Origin: Aplysia californica
Taxonomy: Eukaryota > Mollusca > Gastropoda > Aplysiida > Aplysiidae
Direction: 5' to 3'
Length of the DNA: 64,000 nucleotides
NCBI RefSeq assembly: GCF_000002075.1
Contig: NW_004798139.1
Span: 187,334-251,333 of the forward strand
Each line of letters starts with the position of its first letter. The stretch's first letter is position 1. This document shows, one piece after another, positions 35,101 through 45,054 of the stretch. Position numbers and translations under genes: made by a program. Under the pieces are notes generated by a model, which was not told the DNA's origin, searched no databases, and was given only the letters and a program-made list of their open reading frames with translations.

Positions 35101-37658
35101 AGAAATTGAAATGTAACTAAGATTATAACTAAAAAGCAGTATCTTGTTGTTTTGAGGGCAAGGGAATAATAGATTTTCTCTTCTTGGTTGTGTCGTGTTG
35201 TTAATCATCAAGTGTTACATTAATAATAATAATAATGATGATATATGACATCTATATTGCGCTCGAGCGCTTTACAAATACAATAACGCATAAATTTGTT
35301 TGCCTTGTTCCCCAGGTCCACGACTGTTTTTCCTGCAATGAGCTCTTCATGTATGAGGCTCTAGGACTGTGTCCTGAGGGGACTGGTGTGTCTTTGGTGG
35401 AAAATTCTGAGTGGAAAACCAATAGGAATGGTGGAGAGTTATTGTACTTGGACAAGAAATGGGTTGTCAACCCTTCTGGAGGTCTGGAGTCAAAAGGCCA
35501 CCCAATAGGAGCATCAGGTATTATTACCAGAATCATTACATTTTAGTGGGGTAAAAATAGCTTCAGGAGTAGTTGGCATCTTCACATATTATGGAAGCTA
35601 GAGTTTCATTTTTTTTTAAAATTTTAATTAGGGTTGTTTTTGTTGTGTTTTTTTTTGGGGGGGGGAGATGTTAGTATTTCTTCGTGGGAATCTGTGCAAG
35701 TAGCCTCACAGTTGCATGCAAAAGATGTAAGTTTAATTCCTAAGGAGAGAAGTTTTTTAATTGAGTCTCCAGTTGTCTGCTTTGATGTTGTACTCCACTG
35801 TGTCTGGGATGGTTCTGACATGTTGGATTGAAATAACTTGTCTCTTTTTTGTTTTTAATTGTGTTAATGGAGACCAAAATCGTTCACTGTTACAGTCGAA
35901 CCTACCTTAACGAAAACCTGTATGAAAGAGAAACCTCTCTTAACAGAATCTCCCCGCTCCCTCCTTGATATACTCCTCTTTAATTACCTGTATAAAACCG
36001 GAAACCTGTCCAACGCGGAAACGGAAAGAAAAATCCGCACCCTTCCAAGGATTTTACCTATCTAAGACGGAAAATGCTTTGCCCGTTCAGTCCTGATTTG
36101 AAACAAAACTCGCAAGTTTGGTTCCGTCCGCCGGCTCTAAACTTAACGCTATGCTGCCGGGCGAGGAAGGGGAGTATGGGTGCATTTTGAGGGTAGATGT
36201 TACCCCATCTATGAGCCTTGAGCGATGAAGATGGTCAGGGTGGTGTAGGTGTGAAATCTCACGAGTGCCAGTAAAAGTGGCGCTCTAGCACGGAAACTTT
36301 CTTTGGTAGCCAGAGGCCAGAGGTGTGAAATTAGTTTGACCAATGCCTGCTGCCCTGATCATACAACCAGCGAAGAAAAGAGTTCCTCAAATCGTTGTTA
36401 TGGCAGTGAGGGGTGGCATTGGTTGACTGTGCTTATTACACTGATGGGTGGAGCTAAGGGTGAAAGCAAAGAAGATGTTCAAATGTTTCTGTTTTTAGTA
36501 GGTCAAACAGTGGTCCTATGAAATGCAAGCACTTGTGGTAATTGGATAAATAAGAATGATGCATGTCATTATCAGAGAGGATAGCAGTGCCGACTGGACA
36601 AGCGACCCTTGATCCCACCAGCTGAGCCTTTGAAACACACCCCCCCCCCTACTATCTCCCCACTAAATTCCCCTGTCTAAGACGTAATTTTTTTCTGGCT
36701 CCCTTGCGATTCCGTCTTACACAGGTTCAACTGTATTTAGTAAATTGTTTTTTCAAAATAATTTCAGCAGGAATTTGATCACCGTAAATTTTTTGTATGG
36801 TATTCAGGAAATATTTTTTGTTTTAAGTGTAGCCTGCTGAGAAGCTTTACTAGTCTGTTAAGTTTCTTTTAAAATGGCTTTGTGCTTGGATTTGGCCAAT
36901 GGACGTTATGTTTGTTTGAAATTTTTTCTGTCAACTGCTCTCAGATTCATTTGTACCAGTATGGAAAATTTGATCTATTTTTCAGTGGTTTGCATTTATT
37001 TAGGCTTGGGTTTTTGTAGATTTCCTTCAACTTATACTTTGTTGAACTTCCCAATGAGGATGAAACTTGTCTAATGTAATTTTGTTTGTCTCGTCCTTTT
37101 TTTTCCCCAACTTATCATTCCTCAGATATAAATGAATTTGATAGCAGCTAATGCATTGGATGGAAAAATGCAAAACAGATACAATAAAGTTACAGTAATC
37201 AAACCCCCTCCCCTCAATTCTTTTTTTCCGTACTATCCTTTCTCTCAAGTCTTATCCTGTGTTGGTTTATATCATCCAAAGTTTTCATCTTTTGTTTTCC
37301 CACGGGTTTTATCTTATTTCATCTTGTCTTCTCATTTATTTTCTCTCCTCTTTGATTTGTCTGTTTTCCGTTCTCAAGGTTTATCTCACCTTTGTTTTTT
37401 CTCATTGTTTTTAATCTCACCTTTGCTTTACCTAATCTTTTTTCCTAAGTTTTAAATCATCTTTACTTTATTTTTATATGATTGCTGTTCCCAGGTCTGG
37501 GCCAGTGTGCGGAGCTGGTATGGCAGTTGCGAGGAGAGGCAGACAAAAGACAGGTGGAGGGTGCTAAGGTCGCCATGCAACACAACTTTGGCATTGGGGG
37601 AGCTGCTGTTGTCACCATGTATGGAAAAGCCGATCAAAAGTTGCTCTCCAGGATTTGA
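29709..37658 (+). CDS. SCPx/DAF-22-type peroxisomal 3-ketoacyl-CoA thiolase, thiolase domain only (7 coding exons, about 422 aa)
   Basis: Type-2 thiolases of the SCPx group cleave 3-ketoacyl-CoA in peroxisomal beta-oxidation of branched fatty acids and sterol side chains (family knowledge). Coding exons: 29709-29808, 30636-30863, 32379-32650, 33521-33694, 34763-34891, 35316-35517, 37495-37658; GT-AG throughout, 423 codons with the stop. Motifs: nucleophile Cys84 in [14 protein letters not shown] with His303, GHPIGASG with His363, and HNFGIGG near the end. An in-frame ATG at 29700 would add MNK. Exon 1 has an acceptor-like tttttcag ending at 29679 in front of it, so a non-coding first exon upstream is likely. 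The protein stops after ..QKLLSRI: vertebrate SCPx continues into an SCP2 domain, which is absent here, as in nematode DAF-22. C-terminal SRI is a possible weak PTS1. I leave the symbol empty because orthology to SCP2 versus a separate thiolase paralogue is not settled by eye. Confidence 0.94.
30030..30522 (-). mobile_element. Tc1/mariner-group transposon remnant with ~100-bp TIRs, 493 bp
   Basis: Ends CAGGGTGATTAAAA and CAGGGCGATTAAAA (inverted), with complementarity carried inward about 100 bp (CTTGGACACATGTGTTGTAC / GTACAACACATGTGCCCAAG). The left flank is TA; the right is CA. The reverse strand keeps the transposase C-terminus: [17 protein letters not shown], then a stop, then [19 protein letters not shown]. 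This is the D(D/E) tail motif of IS630/Tc1/mariner-like transposases. Most of the gene is deleted. It lies in thiolase intron 1. Confidence 0.85.
31022..31904. mobile_element. Pogo-like element, 883 bp, family F
   Basis: Inverted ends CAGTATAATACGGATAACTC and the complement of GACCTATCCAGGTTATACTG, flanked by TA (31020-31021, 31905-31906). The CAGTATAAT start is like that of Drosophila pogo (known). Interior without transposase. It lies in thiolase intron 2. Confidence 0.85.
32114..32180. repeat. (CA)n microsatellite
   Basis: Alternating AC run with few interruptions, in thiolase intron 2. Confidence 0.95.
32666..32830. mobile_element. hAT-like end with AAGTACTT sub-terminal repeats
   Basis: Starts CAGAGCTGTTAAAGTACTTT and carries about ten AAGTACTT/AAGTACA words within 160 bp, as in sub-terminal regions of some hAT-type MITEs (inference). 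The other end was not found. It begins only 16 bp after thiolase exon 3. Confidence 0.5.
34068..34195. repeat. TG-rich microsatellite region
   Basis: Interrupted GT/TG runs in thiolase intron 4. Confidence 0.9.
35690..35830 (+). mobile_element. SINE fragment with B-box-like segment
   Basis: TGTAAGTTTAATTCC (B-box-like), then CTGCTTTGATGTTGTACTCC and TGGGATGGTTCTGAC, parallel to the copies at 57485 and 59815. In thiolase intron 6. Confidence 0.5.
35893..36733. mobile_element. Family B element, 841 bp
   Basis: Ends CAGTCGAACCTACCTTAACG and the complement of CACAGGTTCAACTG, flanked by TA on both sides (35891-35892, 36734-36735). Sub-terminal words ACCTGTATAAAACCGGAAAC fit a diverged branch of the family at 25196-26013. 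In thiolase intron 6. Confidence 0.8.
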
Positions 37659-40580
37659 AGCTCAGAATAGTTTATGTTGATAAAAAAAGGGGGGGGGGGG
37701 AACAAAGGTAGGGGATCAGAATTCCTGGTTTGATTAAGCCACGGATTTGATGATGATAATGATCAGTTTGGTTAGATCTGTAGAATTGATAACGATAGAG
37801 ATGAGTTTTGTTAGATCAGAAGATTTGATGATGATAATGATAATCACGAAGATTAGTAACAAAAAATTACATTACTGGCCAGACAGCTTGATGGGGAAGC
37901 AATACTTTATTCTTACCTGTTTCCTGTAAATATTGCTGCTGGTGCCATTGATATCTACTCTAGTAATTGTATGCATTTAACAGAAAGTATTTAAAAATTA
38001 TTTCACTGTTTTGTAATTTTCTTTTATCTGATTCCTTGAGGGGTTTTTTATGTTTTGGCATTAATATCAGAAGTTGATTATGCGAAAAATTAAGGTCCGA
38101 TATTTCATTATTAACTTTTATAAAACTTGTTTTAACCTTGCTACTTACTGAACGACTTCATTCATGATTCCGTTAGATTCAAGGATTTGATTTGAGTACA
38201 ACTGTTTTTTGACTAGGAACTAATAGTCAGTTTGTGACTTGGGTAATGACTTGTTTGAATGCCAGTATAATTTATCTTGTTAATAGTGAAATATGTAACA
38301 TAACTTGCTACCTCTTATATAATGGAACCTAAGTCTAAGTGTAAATCTGTTACTACTTTCTATGAGGTTTTTTTAAAATACAAATGCAGCAGACAGCTAT
38401 AGTCTCAGTCCCAACAGTGGAGTATGCATAAAGCAGACATGTTTAATCCGATTACAGCAGTAAACTGAAAGAAAATGAAATCCCATATCTTTTTCCTTCT
38501 ATTTGAGCAACCTCTCGAAACCATTAACCCGGCTAAATCAAAGAAAGATCCTCAAGATTTCATTTTAAGCGGACTTCATTGTATCTGGTTCTGAGTAATT
38601 AGTAATAGGTAAGATCAAGTAATTGAATTTTTTAAACTTCAACTGACTATTGTATAAGCACTTATCAATGCATGAGAAAGAAAGTTGTTCAAAGCAAAAA
38701 TGAAATGGAAATTTATATTTGTGTGGTCATTTTTTTAAAATGATTTTTCTTTGTCTGACAATATTGTTTTATCGAGTTACAAAATGGTTCTGAGGTGAGC
38801 TTATGGATTCAGAAATGCTTTTATTTTGTGTGTTCCTGAAGAGTTTTTACATTCACAGAGCAGGGAAGAAGCAAAGCAGGAATCGTGGATGTTAATGTCT
38901 GTGATCTAATATATCCAAGCATTCACTTTTTTGTTGTTTTGTATCGTATAAAGATTGTATTTTATGTTACCTGTTTCGCTGTACCTCAGTTTGTATTCAT
39001 ATTTTCTATTTACTTAATGATCGGATGAAATGGTAAGGTTTGAGAGAAGGTTGGTTATTGACTCCTCGTGCCTATTATTACAGTAACTTTTCATGGGAAT
39101 CATGAAACTTATAATCTGACTTTTGGAGCTTGTTGTATTTTTTGTTTCTTCCATGACTTTTTTTAGCTTTGTACAGTGGCTTCGACTGTGCAACGGAATG
39201 AGAAAAGCATGGTTGTGAAAATGTATGCATGTAGTCAGGTTTGATTTTTGTGTAAGTTGAAATGTGTGTGCTCGTTCTTGTTGATTTGTGGGTGTGTGAA
39301 AATGAGTGACTACTCTTAAATTGATGTGTGACTTTTCCATTTTTAAGAGTAGTTTTGTGTGTATTTATTGTTGACTGATCTTTGCTGCAGTCCTGTTGTT
39401 GCTGCAGTTGCCTTCTTAGGTTTTGCTATTCCCAGTATCAGACTAACTAGTCATGACCAGAAATATCTCAACATGTTGTTGTGAGTCTTGAATTTTACGT
39501 ACATTAAAGTTGAATTTTTTTTGTATATTTGACTTTGTTTCATTTTGTATGTTGAATGTTTTTTGAAGGAGCTGTAGGGTTTGCTTGCTTAATCAACTAG
39601 TCTTTGACATCTGTTGTTGTTTGCTGGTTCCAAAAACTATGAAGACTCAGTGTTCTTAATGAACTTAATGCTCTTAGAACCGAGATTTCTCAACCCAGTG
39701 AGAGTGCACTGTTTTAAAAGTCAGTGCCCACTTTACTTAGCATATGGCTGAAAGCCAAGGATCCCTACCACTGGTTAAGTACAGTTTGCTCTTGAGAAAA
39801 GGGTTGCTTGAAGGGCATCACTAATATGACCTATTTCTTTACTTTTCCTCTGTTATTTGCGTCTGCCTTCTTTTTGCAAGAATTAGATGGCATCTGTCTT
39901 GTCAATTTAGTTTCTTACTTTAACTCAGCTATCGTATGTTTTCAATATTTATGTTTTCAACCAGTGGACCTACTTTCTGTTTTTTCCTATTCTATTCCCT
40001 CCAGGGTTTACATGATCCCGTTGTTGAACTTGACCTACATGCAAAAGTTTAAGGTTGTAGCCTCCCTAAATGTTTTTCCCCACCTCTCTTTAACAGTTTC
40101 CCTCAGCTTTGTGCTATAACAAGAGGCCACCATTGCTCTGCCTTTGAAGTGCTCCAAACCTTACATGAAGTAATGATTCTGCTATGCTCTACAGATACTG
40201 TTATCATTCCTATGTTTCATCTCAACCAATTTCAGAACTCATTTACTCAGATGAATTGTGGGAATTTGACTGAGGTTAAACCTTAGTATTTTGAGTTATC
40301 TTTTTATTTTTTCCCCTGGTCTGTGGTCTTTGTCGCTTCTTATGGTTCAGAATATCCTGTATTAGAGATAATAGGAAAAAACAGCCTTTCTTTAAATGAT
40401 TTGGTGTTGTCACAAACACGGACTAGAGAGCTATATGTTTATCTATATATAGGTCTAACAGACAAGACTGGTTTTGAATGTGGTCGAACACCAATAGACA
40501 CAGTGGAACAGGAACATATTATTAAGTACATGTATGCTTCATGGGTAAAGGGATGATTCATGAAAAAGTCATCAAACCCG
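37659..40580. other. Downstream of the thiolase gene: AT-rich, no gene seen
   Basis: T-rich sequence with chance frames only. It may include thiolase 3' UTR; no AATAAA is obvious near the stop, and an ATTAAA at 39503-39508 followed by T/GT-rich sequence is a distant candidate. No repeat element with clear borders recognised. Confidence 0.45.
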
Positions 40581-40581
40581 T

Positions 40582-40929
40582 GGCGTCGGTAGTCCAGCGG
40601 TTAGATTACCGGACTTGTAATAATGTGGTTGCAAGCTCGAGGGTTTGAGCGTCAGGCCCGACTTTGTGTCATTGGACAAGGTACTTTACATGAATTTCCT
40701 CATGTCACCCAGGTGGGAATGGGTAGGCCTACCCTGCTAAAGACAGCGAACGATCTTGTCAGTATGTTAGTGTTTTAGGGCCTATAACTGGCAGCTTGAA
40801 CTGGTTGCTTCCCAGGAAGTTGAGATTGTTTCAGAATGCTATCAGGTCTGCTGGAGTAATAGTATGGATTGTAATGCACTTAGAGCTCCCTGTTGAGCGG
40901 GAAGTTGCACCTTACAAATGCTATCTATC

Positions 40930-40930
<1 letters not shown>
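40582..40930 (+). mobile_element. tRNA-derived SINE with conserved central region
   Basis: The head has an A box matching TRGYNNARNGG (TAGTCCAGCGG, 40590-40600) and a weak B box (GGGTTTGAGCGTC, 40641-40653). It is followed by a central block CAAGGTACTTTACATGAATT and CACCCAGGTGGGAATGGGTA that resembles conserved metazoan SINE cores. The tail GTAATGCACTTAGAG..TTACAAATGCTATC runs into (ATT)n. A full-length-looking copy. Confidence 0.8.

Positions 40931-41001
<71 letters not shown>
40931..41001. repeat. (ATT)n microsatellite
   Basis: About 23 ATT units, probably the 3' tail of the SINE before it. Confidence 0.97.
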
Positions 41002-42741
41002 CCAGGCTGGGGTGACCATCCCCGACCCGGCGGGTCCCAGATGGCGGATAAGGAACAGCCACTGTAATGAAGGTTAGCTGTGAATGTTGAATAAGCAGCC
41101 CATGACCTACTGGCGATGCTCTTATACCAGGACGGGGTGAGGTGGTAGGTGGCACTACCACGTCATTAAATGCCCTAGGAGTCCGCTGACGGGGAGCACC
41201 ATGCGGAAAAAGATTGCATTAAGTCCTGGCTACGGGTGGGATCCGGTAACAATTCCTCGATCCCTGTGCTCCCAGGCAATTTCCTAGGACCTGGAGATGG
41301 AGTGCTAAAATCGGAGGCATTGGGCCGAACGGCGCACTCTAGAGAACCACAATTCCACGTAATACTGCAAAAATGATACTTGAAGCAGATAACTTTAGAT
41401 ATGGTGCTCGCCCTGTGCAGTGCCAGGCCCCAAGCCTCGAAGGGATCCACCCCAGCGACTGGAGGGCCTTCCAAAAATCCATCGTTCTGGAGTGCCAGGA
41501 GAAGAGGAAGAAAAGTGACTGGTAACACAAACACAAAACAGGTGGTAAAAAATCTTAATATCATGCCCTGGAATGCCCAAGGAATCCCAAACAAGAAAAC
41601 AGAGCCGGAAAACTTTCAAAAAGATAACGAAATACACATCAGCTGTATACAGGAAACACACCTGCCAGAGGAGGCAAGCTTTAAGGTGAAAGGATATCAG
41701 TGCTTCAGAACCGATCGCAGAGGTAGAAAGAAAGGAGGAGTATTGACCCTGATAAGAAATAACCTAAATACGGTACCTTTGAAATCAAGAAATATACAGG
41801 AGAGGCTGAGTATATCCAAAACAGGATCACCACCAGCAAAGGCACTATCTGGATCTAGTGAACTGTTATTGTCCAAATGATAAAAACCTTATGCTAGAAA
41901 CCATCGAAGTCCCAGACACAGACTTTCTCATCGCTGGAGATTTCAACAGCCAGTCCCAGAGTTGGGGTTATAACAGACTAGCCAGAAGAGAAGAAGAAAT
42001 AGAAGCCTGGCAAGATGAAAACGATCTGCTTGTGATCACGATCCTTTAGATCAGCCCACATTTTATTCTCGAGCTTGGCATTCAACTACGACTCCAGACA
42101 AAGCACTCGGCACAGAAAACTTGCACAGACATCTTAGTAGAAAAGTGGAAACCCAACTTGGGAGAAGTGACCACCGCCCTGTTCTTCTTACCAAAGTAGA
42201 GAGCCTGCCAGAGGACAGCCAGAAAAGGCCGAGATGGAACGGCAAAAAGGCAGACTGGAGACGTTTCAGCATAAGAACTGATAATGAGCTGACAAAGAAC
42301 ATCGCAGTCTTCAACAAAAATATAAACAATGCCATCACAGAGTTCAATGAAATCATCCTTTAGTCAGCCAAAGAAACCATACCTAGAAGTATAAGGGAAA
42401 ATTACACCCCATACTGAACTCCAGAAAACACATAACGGCCTCATCAAGGCCAGAGAAGAAGCCGAATCACACCCAGGGATAGAAAACAACAAGCTACAGA
42501 GGTGTAAAGCCCGCTATCTCAAAACCAAGTTGGAGTGCACCAGGAAAAGCTGGAGGGACAAAACACACAAATTAAACTCGGAAAAGGACGCCACAAAACT
42601 ATTGAGGCTTGTGGGCTAAACGACGAAGGAAATAAAAGTGCCAAGATCACTCTAGAAGTTGAAGGAGAGATGGGAATGGAGAAAAGGGCAGCACATACCT
42701 TTGTAAAGGCATTATATGCTCAAGAAAGCAACATAAAAATA

Positions 42742-42776
<35 letters not shown>

Positions 42777-43945
42777 CAGACAAGAGGAAGGAAAAGAAAT
42801 ACAAAAACCATCCAGGAAGCAATGAAAAAGGACATCACCATGGAAGAGCTGAAGAAAGCAATAAATCAACTAAAGCAAAGAAAATCACCAGGCCCCGATG
42901 AAATTACAAACGAAATGTTACATCACCTGGGCAACACAGCCTTACAGACTATACTGGATATTTTCAACTTAAGCTGGAAAAATGGGCAAGTACCCCAGTG
43001 CTGGAAAGAAGCAACGATGATCCTGATCCTCAAGCCAGTGAAAAGTAAGGCACGACCATTAAGCTATAGACCTATCAGCCTCACAAGCTGTGTATAATGT
43101 AAGACATAATGTAGCTTGTAGAATGCAGAAGTACCTAGAGGCACAACGCATCCTAGTACCAGAACAAGTTGGATTATGTCAGTTCAGGAGCACAGAGGAC
43201 CAAACAACTTACTTGTCTCAAGTTATAGAGGACTCCTTCCGGGCACAGAAAGTGATGCTAGCAACATTTATTGGTCTACAAAAAGCGTTTGACAAGGTTT
43301 GAAAGGAGGGTTTAATAGTCAAGCTCCTCAGAAGTGGTATCCAAGGCAACATGTACCAATGGACCAGATCCTATCTACACAACCAAAGAGCATGCGTGCT
43401 TGTGGATGGATATCAAGGGCGGAAAATGCTGCTGCGACAAGGAGTACTCCAAGGTGGAGTCATGCCACCTTTGCTCTTTGTCCTCTTCATCAATGACCTC
43501 ATGAAAGAACTACCCAAAGGAATACAAGGCGCATTGTATGAAGACGACCTGGTGGTGCTCTGAGGAATTCGTCACCACTGCCACATATAACATGCAATCA
43601 CTGGACAAACTCACTACATGGACAAAAACCTGGTGGGTAATCGTAAACAAAGAAAAGTCTTCTGCTACACTCTTCACTCTCAACCAGGCTGAGCTTAACA
43701 TCATGAGAAAACTTGCAGGGACTCAGTGGGGGAGCAAATGAGAAAACAATTAGACAGGTCTATCTGTGGCCAATCAGGCCCCATCTGGAGTACGGATCCA
43801 TTGCATGGATGACTGCAGCACAGACTCACAAATATACTCTGGAAAACGTGCAAAATTAACCAGGCTCTCCAAATAATCTCTGGAGCAATGAGGTCAACGC
43901 CAGTAGAAAAGATGGAACAAACAACATCTATAGTGGCCCATCTAT
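41002..43945 (+). mobile_element. Long non-LTR retrotransposon (LINE), dead, 3' part missing
   Basis: Order: GC-rich 5' leader (41002-41370) with an ATGGCGGATAAGG block; AP endonuclease with IMPWNAQGI, CIQETHL and GGVLTLIRNN (about 41540-41880), then FLIAGDFNSQSQSWG (41915-41980); reverse transcriptase with KSPGPDEITNEMLHHLG, RPLSYRPISLTSC, GLQKAFDKV, RQGVLQGGVMPPLLFVLFIND and the catalytic box as YEDD (about 42840-43560); thumb with RPHLEYGSIAW and NQALQIISGAMR-like text near 43780-43890. Several stops and frameshifts. The style is that of the I/Jockey/Ingi group. It ends before the RNase H and tail domains seen in the fragment at 4592-5392. An (AG)n run lies at 42747-42772. Confidence 0.9.
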
Positions 43946-45054
43946 AGTGCCAGGTGGTTTCCGCGTAGACTTTGCTAACTTTGAGGGCACTGATTACGAA
44001 AATATGACATTAGAATTTTAATCCAAACTCAAAATTAGATTTTTTTTTTTTTAAGCTCCGGCGGGGCCTATGGCTCGTGAGTCACGACCCGGCCCGGCTA
44101 AAATTGAGCAGGCGGCTTTCCAACCGCCAAGTCTTTTGTCGTGGCACGCGTCGTGTCTGTTGACTCAGCCAAACGGACTTTTCATTGGTTTCTTAGAAAA
44201 TAGACGGCGCTCCATTTCAACTACCGACTTTCCGAGAGGCGGACGGAATCGGGTCGGTTGGTGTCCGGTGCAGTGGACACGGGCCCCTATTTACCTAAAA
44301 CGTTCTTTATAAAAATTAAGTGAACTTTTGACTCATTTTGTTTGTTTCATTGCCTTATTTATCAAGATAAAATTGTTATTTGCAAATAAGTTCTGTGCAC
44401 ACAAGCTCTATAATATGCATTTTAAATCCCACAAAACACAAAGTATTTCTATTTATTAATCCAAGTCAAATTGCATGATGACACACAATTTTCGTAAAAC
44501 GCTTACTTTCTTTATTGTACTATCATTGTTAATATTCATTGTATTTAATTTTAATTCAATATTATGGGTTTGTATGCTGATCAAACTATTCGTACAATAA
44601 TGATTGTCTCAAGGCCAATTCAATATTGTGTCGAATGGTAAATTGATATAAAGCTATTTAAATTCTGCGAGCCCTTTGCATTTTGTTGAAAGAGAAAAAA
44701 AAAAAGAAGCTGTTTTTCACGGATAATAATGAAATTGAAATATCGAATTTCGCGAAACGAAGGATACGATACAGGGGAGCAAACCCAAGGCGTTTTTTAA
44801 TAAGCTTGCCAGTTTGTCTACTTTGAATTGTTTAGTTTCAATAAAGGAATTTATAATATCATTCGTTTTGTTATTTTTATTGGCTTTGTATCTCCTTTAA
44901 CATACTCTTCACATAAAACATACTCTTTATAGAGTAGTTTCCAAAAGATTCTGGTTACATTTTGAGGTTCTGGCCTAAATAAATGGACTCGCAGAAAGTT
45001 TGACAACATGGGTACAGTTGTTTGATTCTAAATCTGGTATACATCGTTCTCAAA
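43946..45054. other. Region between LINE and PPWD1, with a GC-rich block
   Basis: 44055-44290 is distinctly GC-rich (CGGCGGGGCCTATGGC, TCACGACCCGGCCCGGC words) in an AT-rich setting. It has no homology I recognise and may be repeat-derived. 44300-45050 is AT-rich and leads into the PPWD1 start; the promoter should be near 44900-45050, but no defined motif is seen. Confidence 0.4.

Noticed and set aside
35221-35300. Separate element at the AATAATAATGATG tract before thiolase exon 6
   Set aside because: Looks like a bare SINE tail (GCGCTCGAGCGCTTTACAA) with no head; too short to assign.
39014-39340. 108-codon reverse frame
   Set aside because: His/Thr-rich chance frame in AT/GT-rich sequence with no domain.
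37659-40500. Search for an SCP2-domain exon downstream of the thiolase
   Set aside because: No GKLKIKG-like or SCP2-like segment seen in any frame.
40582-40660. Possible functional tRNA gene
   Set aside because: A box is good but the B box is degenerate and the sequence continues into SINE body and tail.
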